From NCBI GenBank assembly GCA_013815535.1, contig JACDGC010000175.1, positions 1 through 7,302 on the forward strand: a stretch of DNA of 7,302 nucleotides, read 5' to 3'. Positions 1 through 6,701 of the stretch are shown one piece after another; within the stretch, counting starts at the first letter, position 1; every line of letters starts with the position of its first letter. The notes below the pieces were generated by a model. That model was not told where the DNA came from. It saw nothing but the letters and a program-made list of their open reading frames with translations, and did not search any database. The position numbers were made by a program, and so were the translations under genes. The DNA is from Ktedonobacterales bacterium (GTDB lineage: Bacteria > Chloroflexota > Ktedonobacteria > Ktedonobacterales > JACDGC01).

Positions 1-134
1 CTCAGTGCCGTGGCGACGAATATCGTCCGGCTCATCCAATGGCGCAATGGAGTACCCTTTGCCAAATCACGGACCTCACGCTTTGCCACCCTCGCCGCTT
101 AGTCGCTAGTTCGCCAACAGTATCGAACTCCAGA

Positions 135-1061
135 TCAATGGAGGGTACATTCAACCATTTGCCACTTCTCGCCATTGGGGATGGTGCCCGACATGACGAA
201 ACCGAAGGTCACATGCCCTTTATACCAGCCGGGGCTACTGGCCCCGCACGCGCTGAAACTGGCGGGCAGGGAGCCGTGCGTCCATCCTTGAGCTGGTAGC
301 TCGGTTTGGAAGAAATTGGTGATGCTGGTGGCGGTTCCGACGCTGCACATGCCGACGAACGCATCATGGCCATAGGTTGGCATGCTGTAGCCATCCCCGA
401 CGCCAAAGAGGGTCAGCGGTGGCAAGGGGACCCCTGCTTCGGACCACGTGGTTTCATAGGTTTGGCCTGTATAGATGCTGACTGTGTCGCCCGCGCTACA
501 GTTCGGTGCGGGGGGCGGCACGAAGAGCCGCAGTTGATAGGTGATGATGCCTCCGCCATGATCGGTGACGGATTCCAACCCCACATAGCGCGGCGCGGCA
601 TCTTTGCCCCAGCAATAGGGGTCGCCACATGGCGCTTGCAAGCTGCCATCAAAGGGCAATGTTGCCGAAATGGCCCAACTGTGAGTGGGCAATTGTGCGG
701 AATAATAGCTGCGGATGGTGCTGACGGCGCTGCCTGACACACAGACCTGTTGGAGTGAGATCGTCCACTCCCCGGTGCCGCTATGGTGGGGCGTCAGTCC
801 GGTGGCCAGCGCGCCAGTGGGGTAGGGGAGATCGGTAAAGTGCGCGCCGCCGTTGGCGGCACCCGCGCCAGGGAGGGCGGCACTGCACGTCAAGGCGGGT
901 GGGGGCGTCAGTGTCGCGCTTGTCGCAGGAGGTGTTGTGCCACCTGTGGTGGTGCTCTGGCTTAGCGTCGATGAAGCATTGGCCCCAAATGAACAGGCCA
1001 TGAGAATTGCCGCCGCTGCGATGATGATGCCGAGTAACTGGAATGAACGCCGAGTGTGCAT
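135..1061 (-). CDS. Secreted lipoprotein with two related cysteine-bearing domains, function unknown
   Basis: A 308-residue protein that I do not recognise as a named family. Residues 1-23 form a lipoprotein signal peptide: Arg4-Arg5, a hydrophobic core at 9-21, and the lipobox LMAC with Cys23 as the likely lipidated residue. The mature protein would therefore be anchored at the outer face of the cytoplasmic membrane. Residues 24-58 are a Ser/Thr/Pro-rich linker. Two units follow, about 57-181 and 186-308, sharing a cysteine layout: C59/C107/C145 against C188/C239/C272. They also share a helix-like motif, with IRSYYSAQLPTHSW in unit 1 matching ITNFFQTELPAQGW in unit 2, and a CG...W(G/Y)K motif. 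The mature part has eight cysteines besides Cys23, so disulfides are plausible. The ATG at 1061 was chosen over upstream starts because the signal peptide begins there and an AAAGGAGC ribosome binding site lies at 1069-1076, eight bases away. The gene is divergent from hrcA. No enzyme motif was seen. Confidence 0.85.
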   Translation of the reverse strand: MHTRRSFQLLGIIIAAAAILMACSFGANASSTLSQSTTTGGTTPPATSATLTPPPALTCSAALPGAGAANGGAHFTDLPYPTGALATGLTPHHSGTGEWTISLQQVCVSGSAVSTIRSYYSAQLPTHSWAISATLPFDGSLQAPCGDPYCWGKDAAPRYVGLESVTDHGGGIITYQLRLFVPPPAPNCSAGDTVSIYTGQTYETTWSEAGVPLPPLTLFGVGDGYSMPTYGHDAFVGMCSVGTATSITNFFQTELPAQGWTHGSLPASFSACGASSPGWYKGHVTFGFVMSGTIPNGEKWQMVECTLH

Positions 1062-1089
1062 AACCGATGCTCCTTTGCCCGTTCGGGAT

Positions 1090-1127
1090 GGGGAAGCGTT
1101 CCCCGCCGTCCCTCGTATAAACGAGGG
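1090..1127 (-). other. Two consecutive small hairpins in the lipoprotein leader
   Basis: Two perfect inverted repeats lie upstream of the lipoprotein ribosome binding site. The first is CCCTCG/CGAGGG around a TATAAA spacer (1110-1127). The second is GGGGAA/TTCCCC around GCG (1090-1104). A third, smaller one (CCCG-TT-CGGG, 1078-1087) sits against the ribosome binding site. They could be leader RNA hairpins or protein-binding palindromes. No confident promoter for the lipoprotein gene could be chosen. Confidence 0.45.
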
Positions 1128-1192
1128 GAGGGAGCTTTTTGCGGGGCGAAATTTGACCAGCGCAAAACATACAAGAATTGTCTGCGCAAACC

Positions 1193-1222
1193 TTGACAGC
1201 GTCCCGCCTAGCATGGTATCCT
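1193..1222 (+). promoter_or_regulatory. Sigma70-type promoter of the hrcA-dnaK operon
   Basis: A consensus -35 box TTGACA (1193-1198) and a -10 box TATCCT (1217-1222) are separated by 18 bases. The TGG just before the -10 gives an extended -10 motif. Transcription would start around 1228-1231, right at the CIRCE operator, so a bound HrcA would cover the start site. This is the usual geometry for HrcA repression. Confidence 0.75.
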
Positions 1223-1230
1223 ATGGAGTG

Positions 1231-1257
1231 TTAGCAGTCGCCATGTGTGACTGCTAA
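1231..1257 (+). promoter_or_regulatory. CIRCE operator (HrcA binding site), symmetric variant
   Basis: A perfect 9-base inverted repeat, TTAGCAGTC and GACTGCTAA, flanks a 9-base spacer. This is the CIRCE architecture (canonical TTAGCACTC-N9-GAGTGCTAA). It differs from the canonical arms by one base, and the change is mirrored in both arms, so the dyad stays perfect. It lies at the predicted transcription start and 61 bases upstream of the hrcA start codon. HrcA binding represses the operon at normal temperature. In RNA the same repeat can form a hairpin at the 5' end of the message. Confidence 0.93.
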
Positions 1258-1275
1258 CAAAGCAATCATTCAGGT

Positions 1276-1304
1276 GCTATCAGCCGCGCTGGCGCGCTGA
1301 TGGC
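1276..1304 (+). other. Hairpin in the hrcA 5' leader
   Basis: A GC-rich stem-loop: GCTATCAG then CGCG pairs with CGCG then CTGATGGC around the tetraloop CTGG. The stem has twelve pairs including one G-T, with one bulged C at 1284. It ends three bases before the GAGG ribosome binding site at 1308-1311. It could influence translation or message stability of hrcA. The ribosome binding site itself is not inside the stem. Confidence 0.5.
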
Positions 1305-1318
1305 CACGAGGCAGGTTG

Positions 1319-2470
1319 ATGGAAAAGCGATTGAATCCCCGTAAGGACGCCATTTTGCGCGCCTTGGTGGAGGAATACATTCGCACAGCGGAGCCGGTGG
1401 CGTCACAACCACTCGCTGAGAAATATCAGCTTGGCTACAGTTCCGCTACCGTTCGCATCGACCTGAAAGCGTTGGAAGAGGATGGCTTCGTCTATCAACG
1501 CCACTCCTCGGGTGGTCGCATCCCCACCGACCTCGGCTACCGCTACTTCGTCGAGCGGTTGATGCCCGAATCGACGCTGGGGATGCACGAGCAGCGCTTG
1601 ATTCGGCACCAGTTCTATCAGGTGCAGTATCAACTGGACCAATGGGTGCGGCTGTCGGCCAGCATCCTTTCCCAGGCCCTGGGCAGCGCGGCGGTTGTCA
1701 CCATCCCCCGCGCCAGTGAGGGGCGGCTGAAGCATTTCGAGATGTTGTCGCTCAACGACACCATCGCCCTCTTGGTGCTGGTGCTGCGCGATGGTTCGCT
1801 CAGCCAGGGCCGCCTGTTCTTGCCCGACCCCGCCACGCAAGAAGACCTCAGCCGCTTATCACAGGGGCTGAATGCCCGCTTTGGTGGGCAAAGTGGCAGC
1901 GAACTCGGCGACTTCGTGGACGCGGGTGGGTTGGCGACGCTGACCCCCAACGAGCAGGTCGTCACGCTGGCGCTGGTGCAACACATCAGCCGCCACACCA
2001 CGTGGGGGTCAGAGGATGTCTATCAAGAAGGGCTGACGCGCATGTTGGGTCAGCCCGAGTTCACGCGCCTCGGCGATGAGCAAGAGCGCGGCGAACGCAT
2101 CCGCAAGGTGGTGGAGGCGCTGGAACAAAACGCCCTGCTGCCGATGCTGCAAGAGCAACTGCCCGACGCGGGCGGCGTGCAGGTGGTCATCGGTGGCGAG
2201 ACGGATCTGCACGACCTCAGCATTGTGGTGGGCCGCTATGGCTTGCCAGGCATGCCGGGCGGGTTGCTGGGCGTGGTTGGCCCCACGCGCATGCAATATT
2301 CCAAGGCCGTCGCGCTGGTGCGCTACATGACCGACATCATGAACGATCTGCTGGCCGATTATTTCGGCAGCGGTGGTGCCACGCCTGACCCCTCCATGGA
2401 TGGTGAGGGGCCAACTGAAACTTATACAACCAAAGATCACGATACGAACCATTCCGCGAAAGTGGAATGA
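1319..2470 (+). CDS. hrcA: Heat-inducible transcription repressor HrcA
   Basis: A 383-residue DNA-binding repressor of class I heat-shock genes. It binds CIRCE as a dimer, and its activity is thought to depend on chaperonin GroEL. The N-terminal winged helix covers about residues 5-78: the helix-turn-helix with SSATVRIDLKALEEDGF (41-57) and the wing region HSSGGRIPTDLGYRYFV (62-78). A GAF-like sensor domain with the family insertion follows. Near the end are the hallmarks IGGETDLHDLS (291-301) and GPTRM (321-325). Most HrcA proteins read ATIRND in the recognition helix; here it is ATVRID. Residues from about 351 to 383 form a polar tail past the usual end of the family. ATG at 1319 is preferred to the in-frame TTG at 1316 because GAGG (1308-1311) is seven bases from the ATG. 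The gene is first in the operon and is autoregulated through the CIRCE upstream. Confidence 0.96.
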   Translation: MEKRLNPRKDAILRALVEEYIRTAEPVASQPLAEKYQLGYSSATVRIDLKALEEDGFVYQRHSSGGRIPTDLGYRYFVERLMPESTLGMHEQRLIRHQFYQVQYQLDQWVRLSASILSQALGSAAVVTIPRASEGRLKHFEMLSLNDTIALLVLVLRDGSLSQGRLFLPDPATQEDLSRLSQGLNARFGGQSGSELGDFVDAGGLATLTPNEQVVTLALVQHISRHTTWGSEDVYQEGLTRMLGQPEFTRLGDEQERGERIRKVVEALEQNALLPMLQEQLPDAGGVQVVIGGETDLHDLSIVVGRYGLPGMPGGLLGVVGPTRMQYSKAVALVRYMTDIMNDLLADYFGSGGATPDPSMDGEGPTETYTTKDHDTNHSAKVE

Positions 2471-2473
2471 CGA

Positions 2474-2504
2474 TAGGTGGCAGCCCGCCTGTGGCTGTCG
2501 CATA
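2474..2504 (+). other. Hairpin between hrcA and dnaK
   Basis: GGCAGCC (2479-2485) pairs with GGCTGTC (2493-2499) around a seven-base loop. It extends two pairs outward (one G-T), then by two more after a mismatch. There is no T-run after it, so it does not look like a terminator. An intercistronic stem could act in message processing or stability, giving hrcA and dnaK different expression. This role is inferred. Confidence 0.4.
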
Positions 2505-2508
2505 GTTC

Positions 2509-2514
2509 AGGAGG
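2509..2514 (+). promoter_or_regulatory. Ribosome binding site of dnaK, with long spacing
   Basis: A strong AGGAGG lies 13 bases before the ATG at 2528, longer than the usual 5-9. The ATG is nevertheless well supported, since it opens the universal Hsp70 beginning MAKVIGIDLGTTNS. No alternative in-frame start lies at better spacing. Confidence 0.65.
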
Positions 2515-2527
2515 ACGACTGAGACAC

Positions 2528-2769
2528 ATGGCAAAAGTAATCGGCATCGACTTGGGGACGACGAACTCCGTCGTGGCGGTGATGGAAGGCGGCGAGCCAG
2601 TCGTCATCCCAAACGCGGAAGGTTCGCGCACGACCCCCTCCGTGGTCGCCTTCACCAAGGGCGGCGAGCGGCTGGTGGGCGAGGTCGCCAAGCGCCAGGC
2701 CATCACCAACCCCGAGAATACGGTCTTCTCGATCAAGCGTTTCATGGGCCGCAAATATCGCGACCCGAA

Positions 2770-2773
<4 letters not shown>
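2528..2773 (+). CDS. dnaK: Chaperone DnaK (Hsp70), N-terminal fragment ending at a frameshift
   Basis: The first 81 residues of DnaK, the ATP-dependent cytosolic Hsp70 that binds exposed hydrophobic peptide stretches. The phosphate-binding loop GIDLGTTNS (6-14) and the segments RTTPSVVAF and FSIKRFMGRKY are canonical for nucleotide-binding subdomain I. Reading stops at TGA 2771-2773, directly after RDPK. Homology continues without a gap one frame back (VNRDKQLVPYK), so this is the 5' part of an interrupted dnaK and not a separate small gene. A single base missing around 2764-2771 explains it, for example one G in CCGAAGTG, and a sequencing or assembly error is the simplest cause. It follows hrcA by 57 bases and should be under the same CIRCE control. 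Confidence 0.9.
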
Positions 2774-4440
<1,667 letters not shown>

Positions 4441-4446
4441 GTAATC

Positions 4447-4478
4447 CGCGCGGAGCATGGGTGACTATGCTCCGCGCG
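4447..4478 (+). terminator. Strong hairpin after dnaK, possible terminator or attenuator
   Basis: A perfect 12-base stem, CGCGCGGAGCAT with ATGCTCCGCGCG, encloses an eight-base loop and begins six bases after the dnaK stop. What follows is a pyrimidine stretch (CCCTTCCTCT) and not a clean T-run. It may terminate inefficiently, or protect the 3' end of the hrcA-dnaK message. With the separate promoter downstream, it argues that dnaJ is a partly independent unit. Confidence 0.7.
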
Positions 4479-4509
4479 TACCCTTCCTCTCAGCATTCCC
4501 GGCCCAGAA

Positions 4510-4519
4510 GTGCTAGCAC
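4510..4519 (+). promoter_or_regulatory. Palindrome GTGCTAGCAC upstream of the dnaJ promoter
   Basis: A perfect 10-base palindrome lies 13 bases upstream of the proposed dnaJ -35 box. Its halves match the core of canonical CIRCE arms (GTGCTA and TAGCAC), but they are abutted in the opposite order and have no 9-base spacer. It is therefore not a CIRCE. It may be an operator for another regulator, or chance. Confidence 0.3.
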
Positions 4520-4532
4520 CATCCTCAAACTA

Positions 4533-4561
4533 TTGCTCTTGTCTGAGCAGTACGGTATGAT
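4533..4561 (+). promoter_or_regulatory. Candidate sigma70-type promoter for dnaJ
   Basis: The -10 box TATGAT (4556-4561) is one base off consensus. TTGCTC (4533-4538) can serve as a weaker -35 at the ideal 17-base spacing. It lies after the dnaK hairpin and would give a leader of about 60 bases before the dnaJ start. No CIRCE overlaps it, so dnaJ may not be directly under HrcA. Confidence 0.55.
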
Positions 4562-4584
4562 AAGGCACAAGGCATAATTCAAAG

Positions 4585-4614
4585 CAACAGGCTTCTACGT
4601 GACTCATCCTGTTG
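4585..4614 (+). other. Hairpin in the dnaJ leader abutting the ribosome binding site
   Basis: CAACAGG (4585-4591) and CCTGTTG (4608-4614) form a perfect seven-base stem with a 16-base loop. The last stem base is the first base of the GAGGAGA ribosome binding site (4614-4620). The right arm can also take part in a short alternative hairpin, TCCT-GTTG-AGGA (4607-4618), that would hide the ribosome binding site. The two structures exclude each other. A translation switch is an inference, and the alternative stem is weak. Confidence 0.4.
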
Positions 4615-4627
4615 AGGAGACTCCCCC

Positions 4628-5779
4628 ATGGCGGCGAAACGCGATTACTATGAAATCTTAGGGCTCCAACGGACGGCCACAGAAGACGAGATCAAAAAAG
4701 CGTTTCGTCGTCTCGCCCGCCAATATCATCCCGATGTCAACAAAGAAAAAGATGCTGAAGCCCAGTTCAAAGAGATCAGTGAAGCCTACGAAATTCTGAG
4801 CGATGGGCAAAAACGCCAGACTTATGACCGCTTTGGGCACGCGGGCGTGAACGCGGGCGCGGGTGCCGGGGCGGGCTTCGACCCGTTCGCGGGCAGCGTC
4901 AACATCAGCGACCTCTTCGAGACGTTCTTTGGTGGGGCGACCTCGCAGACGCGGCGCGGTGGTGCCCAGCGTGGCAACGACATTCGCTATGACCTGACGA
5001 TCTCGTTCGAAGAAGCCGTCTTCGGCACGCAAAAAGAGATCGAGATCCCCCGCTGGGAATCTTGCGGCACCTGCCATGGCAGCGGCGCGCAACCGGGGAC
5101 GAACACCCAGCGCTGCACCTATTGCCAAGGCACCGGAGAGATTCGCCGTGTGCAGCAGTCGATCTTTGGCCAATTCGTCAATGTGATGGTCTGCGACCGC
5201 TGCCGGGGTGAGGGGCGCGTCATCACCACGCCGTGCGAGCGTTGCCGTGGCCAGGGCCGCGTGCGCAACAACCGCCGCGTGGCGGTCAACATCCCGGCGG
5301 GGGTGGATGACGGCGTGACGGTGCGCGTGCAAGGCGAGGGCGAGGTGAGCGCGCGGGGCGGCACACCGGGCAGCCTCTTCGTCAACCTGACGGTGAAGCC
5401 GCACCCGTTCTTCAAGCGCCAGGGCAACGACTTGATCTATGATCTGCCGTGTTCCTTCACGCAAGTGACGCTGGGCGATGAGGTGGAAGTGCCTACCATC
5501 GACAACAGCAACACCACCCTCAAGATCCCAGCGGGCACCCAGACGGGGCGCTCCTTCCGGCTGAAGGGGATGGGCGTGCCCATCGTGCACAGCCAGGGGC
5601 GCGGTGACATGCACGTGGTGGTGAAGGTGGTGACGCCCACCAGCATGACGCCCCGCCAAAAAGAGTTGCTGCGTGAATTCGCTGATATCGAGAAGCTGCA
5701 AGATCAGCGCGGCAACAGCATCTTCGACAAGATCAAAGATGCATTCAATGGTCCGGGCAAAGAGTTCCAAGGGAACTAG
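4628..5779 (+). CDS. dnaJ: Chaperone DnaJ (Hsp40, type I)
   Basis: A 383-residue co-chaperone that delivers clients to DnaK and stimulates its ATPase. The J domain spans residues 5-70 (DYYEILGL at 6-13, HPD at 34-36, YDRFGH near its end). It is followed by a short Gly/Ala/Phe-rich region (72-104). A zinc-binding domain has all four CXXCXGXG repeats: CGTCHGSG (146), CTYCQGTG (163), CDRCRGEG (189) and CERCRGQG (203), giving two complete zinc sites. The C-terminal substrate-binding beta domains run from about 216, with NIPAGVDDG (221-229) and LKIPAGTQTGRSFRLKGMG (298-316). A final dimerisation stretch ends the protein. Length and domain order are those of a complete type I DnaJ. The ATG has GAGGAGA seven bases upstream. 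The gene lies 187 bases after dnaK, beyond a hairpin and next to its own likely promoter. Confidence 0.97.
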   Translation: MAAKRDYYEILGLQRTATEDEIKKAFRRLARQYHPDVNKEKDAEAQFKEISEAYEILSDGQKRQTYDRFGHAGVNAGAGAGAGFDPFAGSVNISDLFETFFGGATSQTRRGGAQRGNDIRYDLTISFEEAVFGTQKEIEIPRWESCGTCHGSGAQPGTNTQRCTYCQGTGEIRRVQQSIFGQFVNVMVCDRCRGEGRVITTPCERCRGQGRVRNNRRVAVNIPAGVDDGVTVRVQGEGEVSARGGTPGSLFVNLTVKPHPFFKRQGNDLIYDLPCSFTQVTLGDEVEVPTIDNSNTTLKIPAGTQTGRSFRLKGMGVPIVHSQGRGDMHVVVKVVTPTSMTPRQKELLREFADIEKLQDQRGNSIFDKIKDAFNGPGKEFQGN

Positions 5780-5796
5780 GCTACCCGATCAAGCCG

Positions 5797-5832
5797 AGAG
5801 GGGGCCGCTATCCAGGGATAGCGACCCCCTCT
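5797..5832. terminator. Bidirectional terminator hairpin between dnaJ and the methyltransferase gene
   Basis: AGAGGGGG (5797-5804) and CGCTATC (5806-5812) pair with GATAGCG (5817-5823) and CCCCCTCT (5825-5832). This gives 15 pairs with one C-A mismatch and a four-base loop, CAGG. It sits in the 66-base gap between two convergent genes, 17 bases after the dnaJ stop and 13 bases beyond the stop of the opposing gene. T-runs are weak on both sides. Serving both transcripts is the simplest reading. Confidence 0.75.
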
Positions 5833-5845
5833 TGCTATGGTGCCC

Positions 5846-6673
5846 TCACCGCCGTTGTCGCACGGCCTCGAAGGCGAAGATCGCGGCGGCGGCGGCGACA
5901 TTGAGCGAATCCGCATGGCCCGCCAGCGGGATGCGCACCACCGAATCGCATCTTTCCAGCACGTTGGGGGGTAACCCCGCGCGCTCGTTGCCCAGCAGGA
6001 TCACGGTGGGTTCGAGCAGGGGCGCGTCCCACAGGTCGATGATGCCTTTGTCTGACGCCCCCACCAACCGCAGCTTGCGGTCGCGCAGGGCGCGCAGCGC
6101 GAGTTCCGTTTTGCCCAACTCGACGACGGGCACCGAGAAGATCGATCCCATGCTGGCCCGGATGGCTTTGGGGTCAAAGGGATCGGCCCCTTGCGCGCCA
6201 AAGGTGATGACCGCTGCCGCGCCCGCGCCATCCGATGTGCGCGTGATGGTGCCGACGTTGCCGGGGTCTTGGGGCTCGTAGATACCCAACACAAAGGGGG
6301 CGACGTGCAGGGGCACCTCTTCCCAGATGTGCTGTGGGCGCGGCGCGATGGCGAAGATGCCCTGCGAAACGTCGCGGTCCGAGAGGTCATCCAGCACCTC
6401 GGGGGTGGCCAGCACCAGTTGCGCGCCGCGCTTGCGGGCTTGTTCCACGGTGGCCTTGGCCAGATCGCTGCGGAGCCGCTCGGGGGCGTAGAGCAGCGTC
6501 TCGATTTTGACGCCCACCTGGACGGCTTCGATGATGGCACGCAGCCCCTCCACCAGGACCACGCCTTCGCTGGCGCGTGCCTCGCGGTGGCGCAACCCCC
6601 GGATGCGTTTCACCAACGGGTTGCGCGTACTGCTGATGACCAGCGGCGTTTGGTCGTTGTCCTGGCGTGTCAT
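5846..6673 (-). CDS. SpoU/TrmH-family RNA 2'-O-ribose methyltransferase
   Basis: A 275-residue enzyme of the SPOUT (knotted) class, expected to transfer a methyl group from S-adenosylmethionine to a ribose 2'-OH in rRNA or tRNA. The N-terminal RNA-substrate-binding domain (about 12-110) starts with STRNPLVKRIRGL and contains EGVVLVEGLRAI. The catalytic knot carries the three family motifs. Motif 1 is DPGNVGTITRTSDGAG (136-151), with Asn139 and Arg145 in the conserved places. Motif 2 is LLGNERAGLP (227-236). Motif 3 is IPLAGHADSLNVAAA (248-262). The family includes RlmB-like and TrmH-like members, and the exact target nucleotide cannot be told from the sequence, so no symbol is given. The ATG at 6673 has GAAAGGAACC (6681-6690) upstream. 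It begins 28 bases after the stop of the transporter gene, so the two are probably co-transcribed. Confidence 0.92.
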   Translation of the reverse strand: MTRQDNDQTPLVISSTRNPLVKRIRGLRHREARASEGVVLVEGLRAIIEAVQVGVKIETLLYAPERLRSDLAKATVEQARKRGAQLVLATPEVLDDLSDRDVSQGIFAIAPRPQHIWEEVPLHVAPFVLGIYEPQDPGNVGTITRTSDGAGAAAVITFGAQGADPFDPKAIRASMGSIFSVPVVELGKTELALRALRDRKLRLVGASDKGIIDLWDAPLLEPTVILLGNERAGLPPNVLERCDSVVRIPLAGHADSLNVAAAAAIFAFEAVRQRR

Positions 6674-6701
6674 GGGGCAAGGTTCCTTTCGGGGATGAGG
6701 G

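Noticed and set aside
1..134. Possible tRNA or gene end at the left edge, including a tRNA-like GTTCGATAC on the minus strand near 121-129
   Set aside because: No cloverleaf stems could be formed around it. The short GACGA/TCGTC repeat at 15-27 is too small to mean much. No gene or terminator could be supported.
1153..1181. A second promoter using TTGACC at 1153
   Set aside because: The hexamer at the right distance (AATTGT) is a poor -10 box; the 1193-1222 promoter is clearly better.
1062..1214. Longer start for the lipoprotein reaching back to 1214
   Set aside because: The extra 51 residues would put the signal peptide inside the protein, would extend toward the hrcA promoter, and lack the good ribosome binding site found before 1061.
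4510..4519. Second CIRCE before dnaJ
   Set aside because: The half-site cores are in reversed order and abut without the 9-base spacer, so the element does not fit CIRCE architecture.
4658..5770. Long open frame on the minus strand opposite dnaJ (370 codons)
   Set aside because: It mirrors the complete DnaJ gene; its composition (His, Arg, Ala rich) is typical of an antisense shadow.
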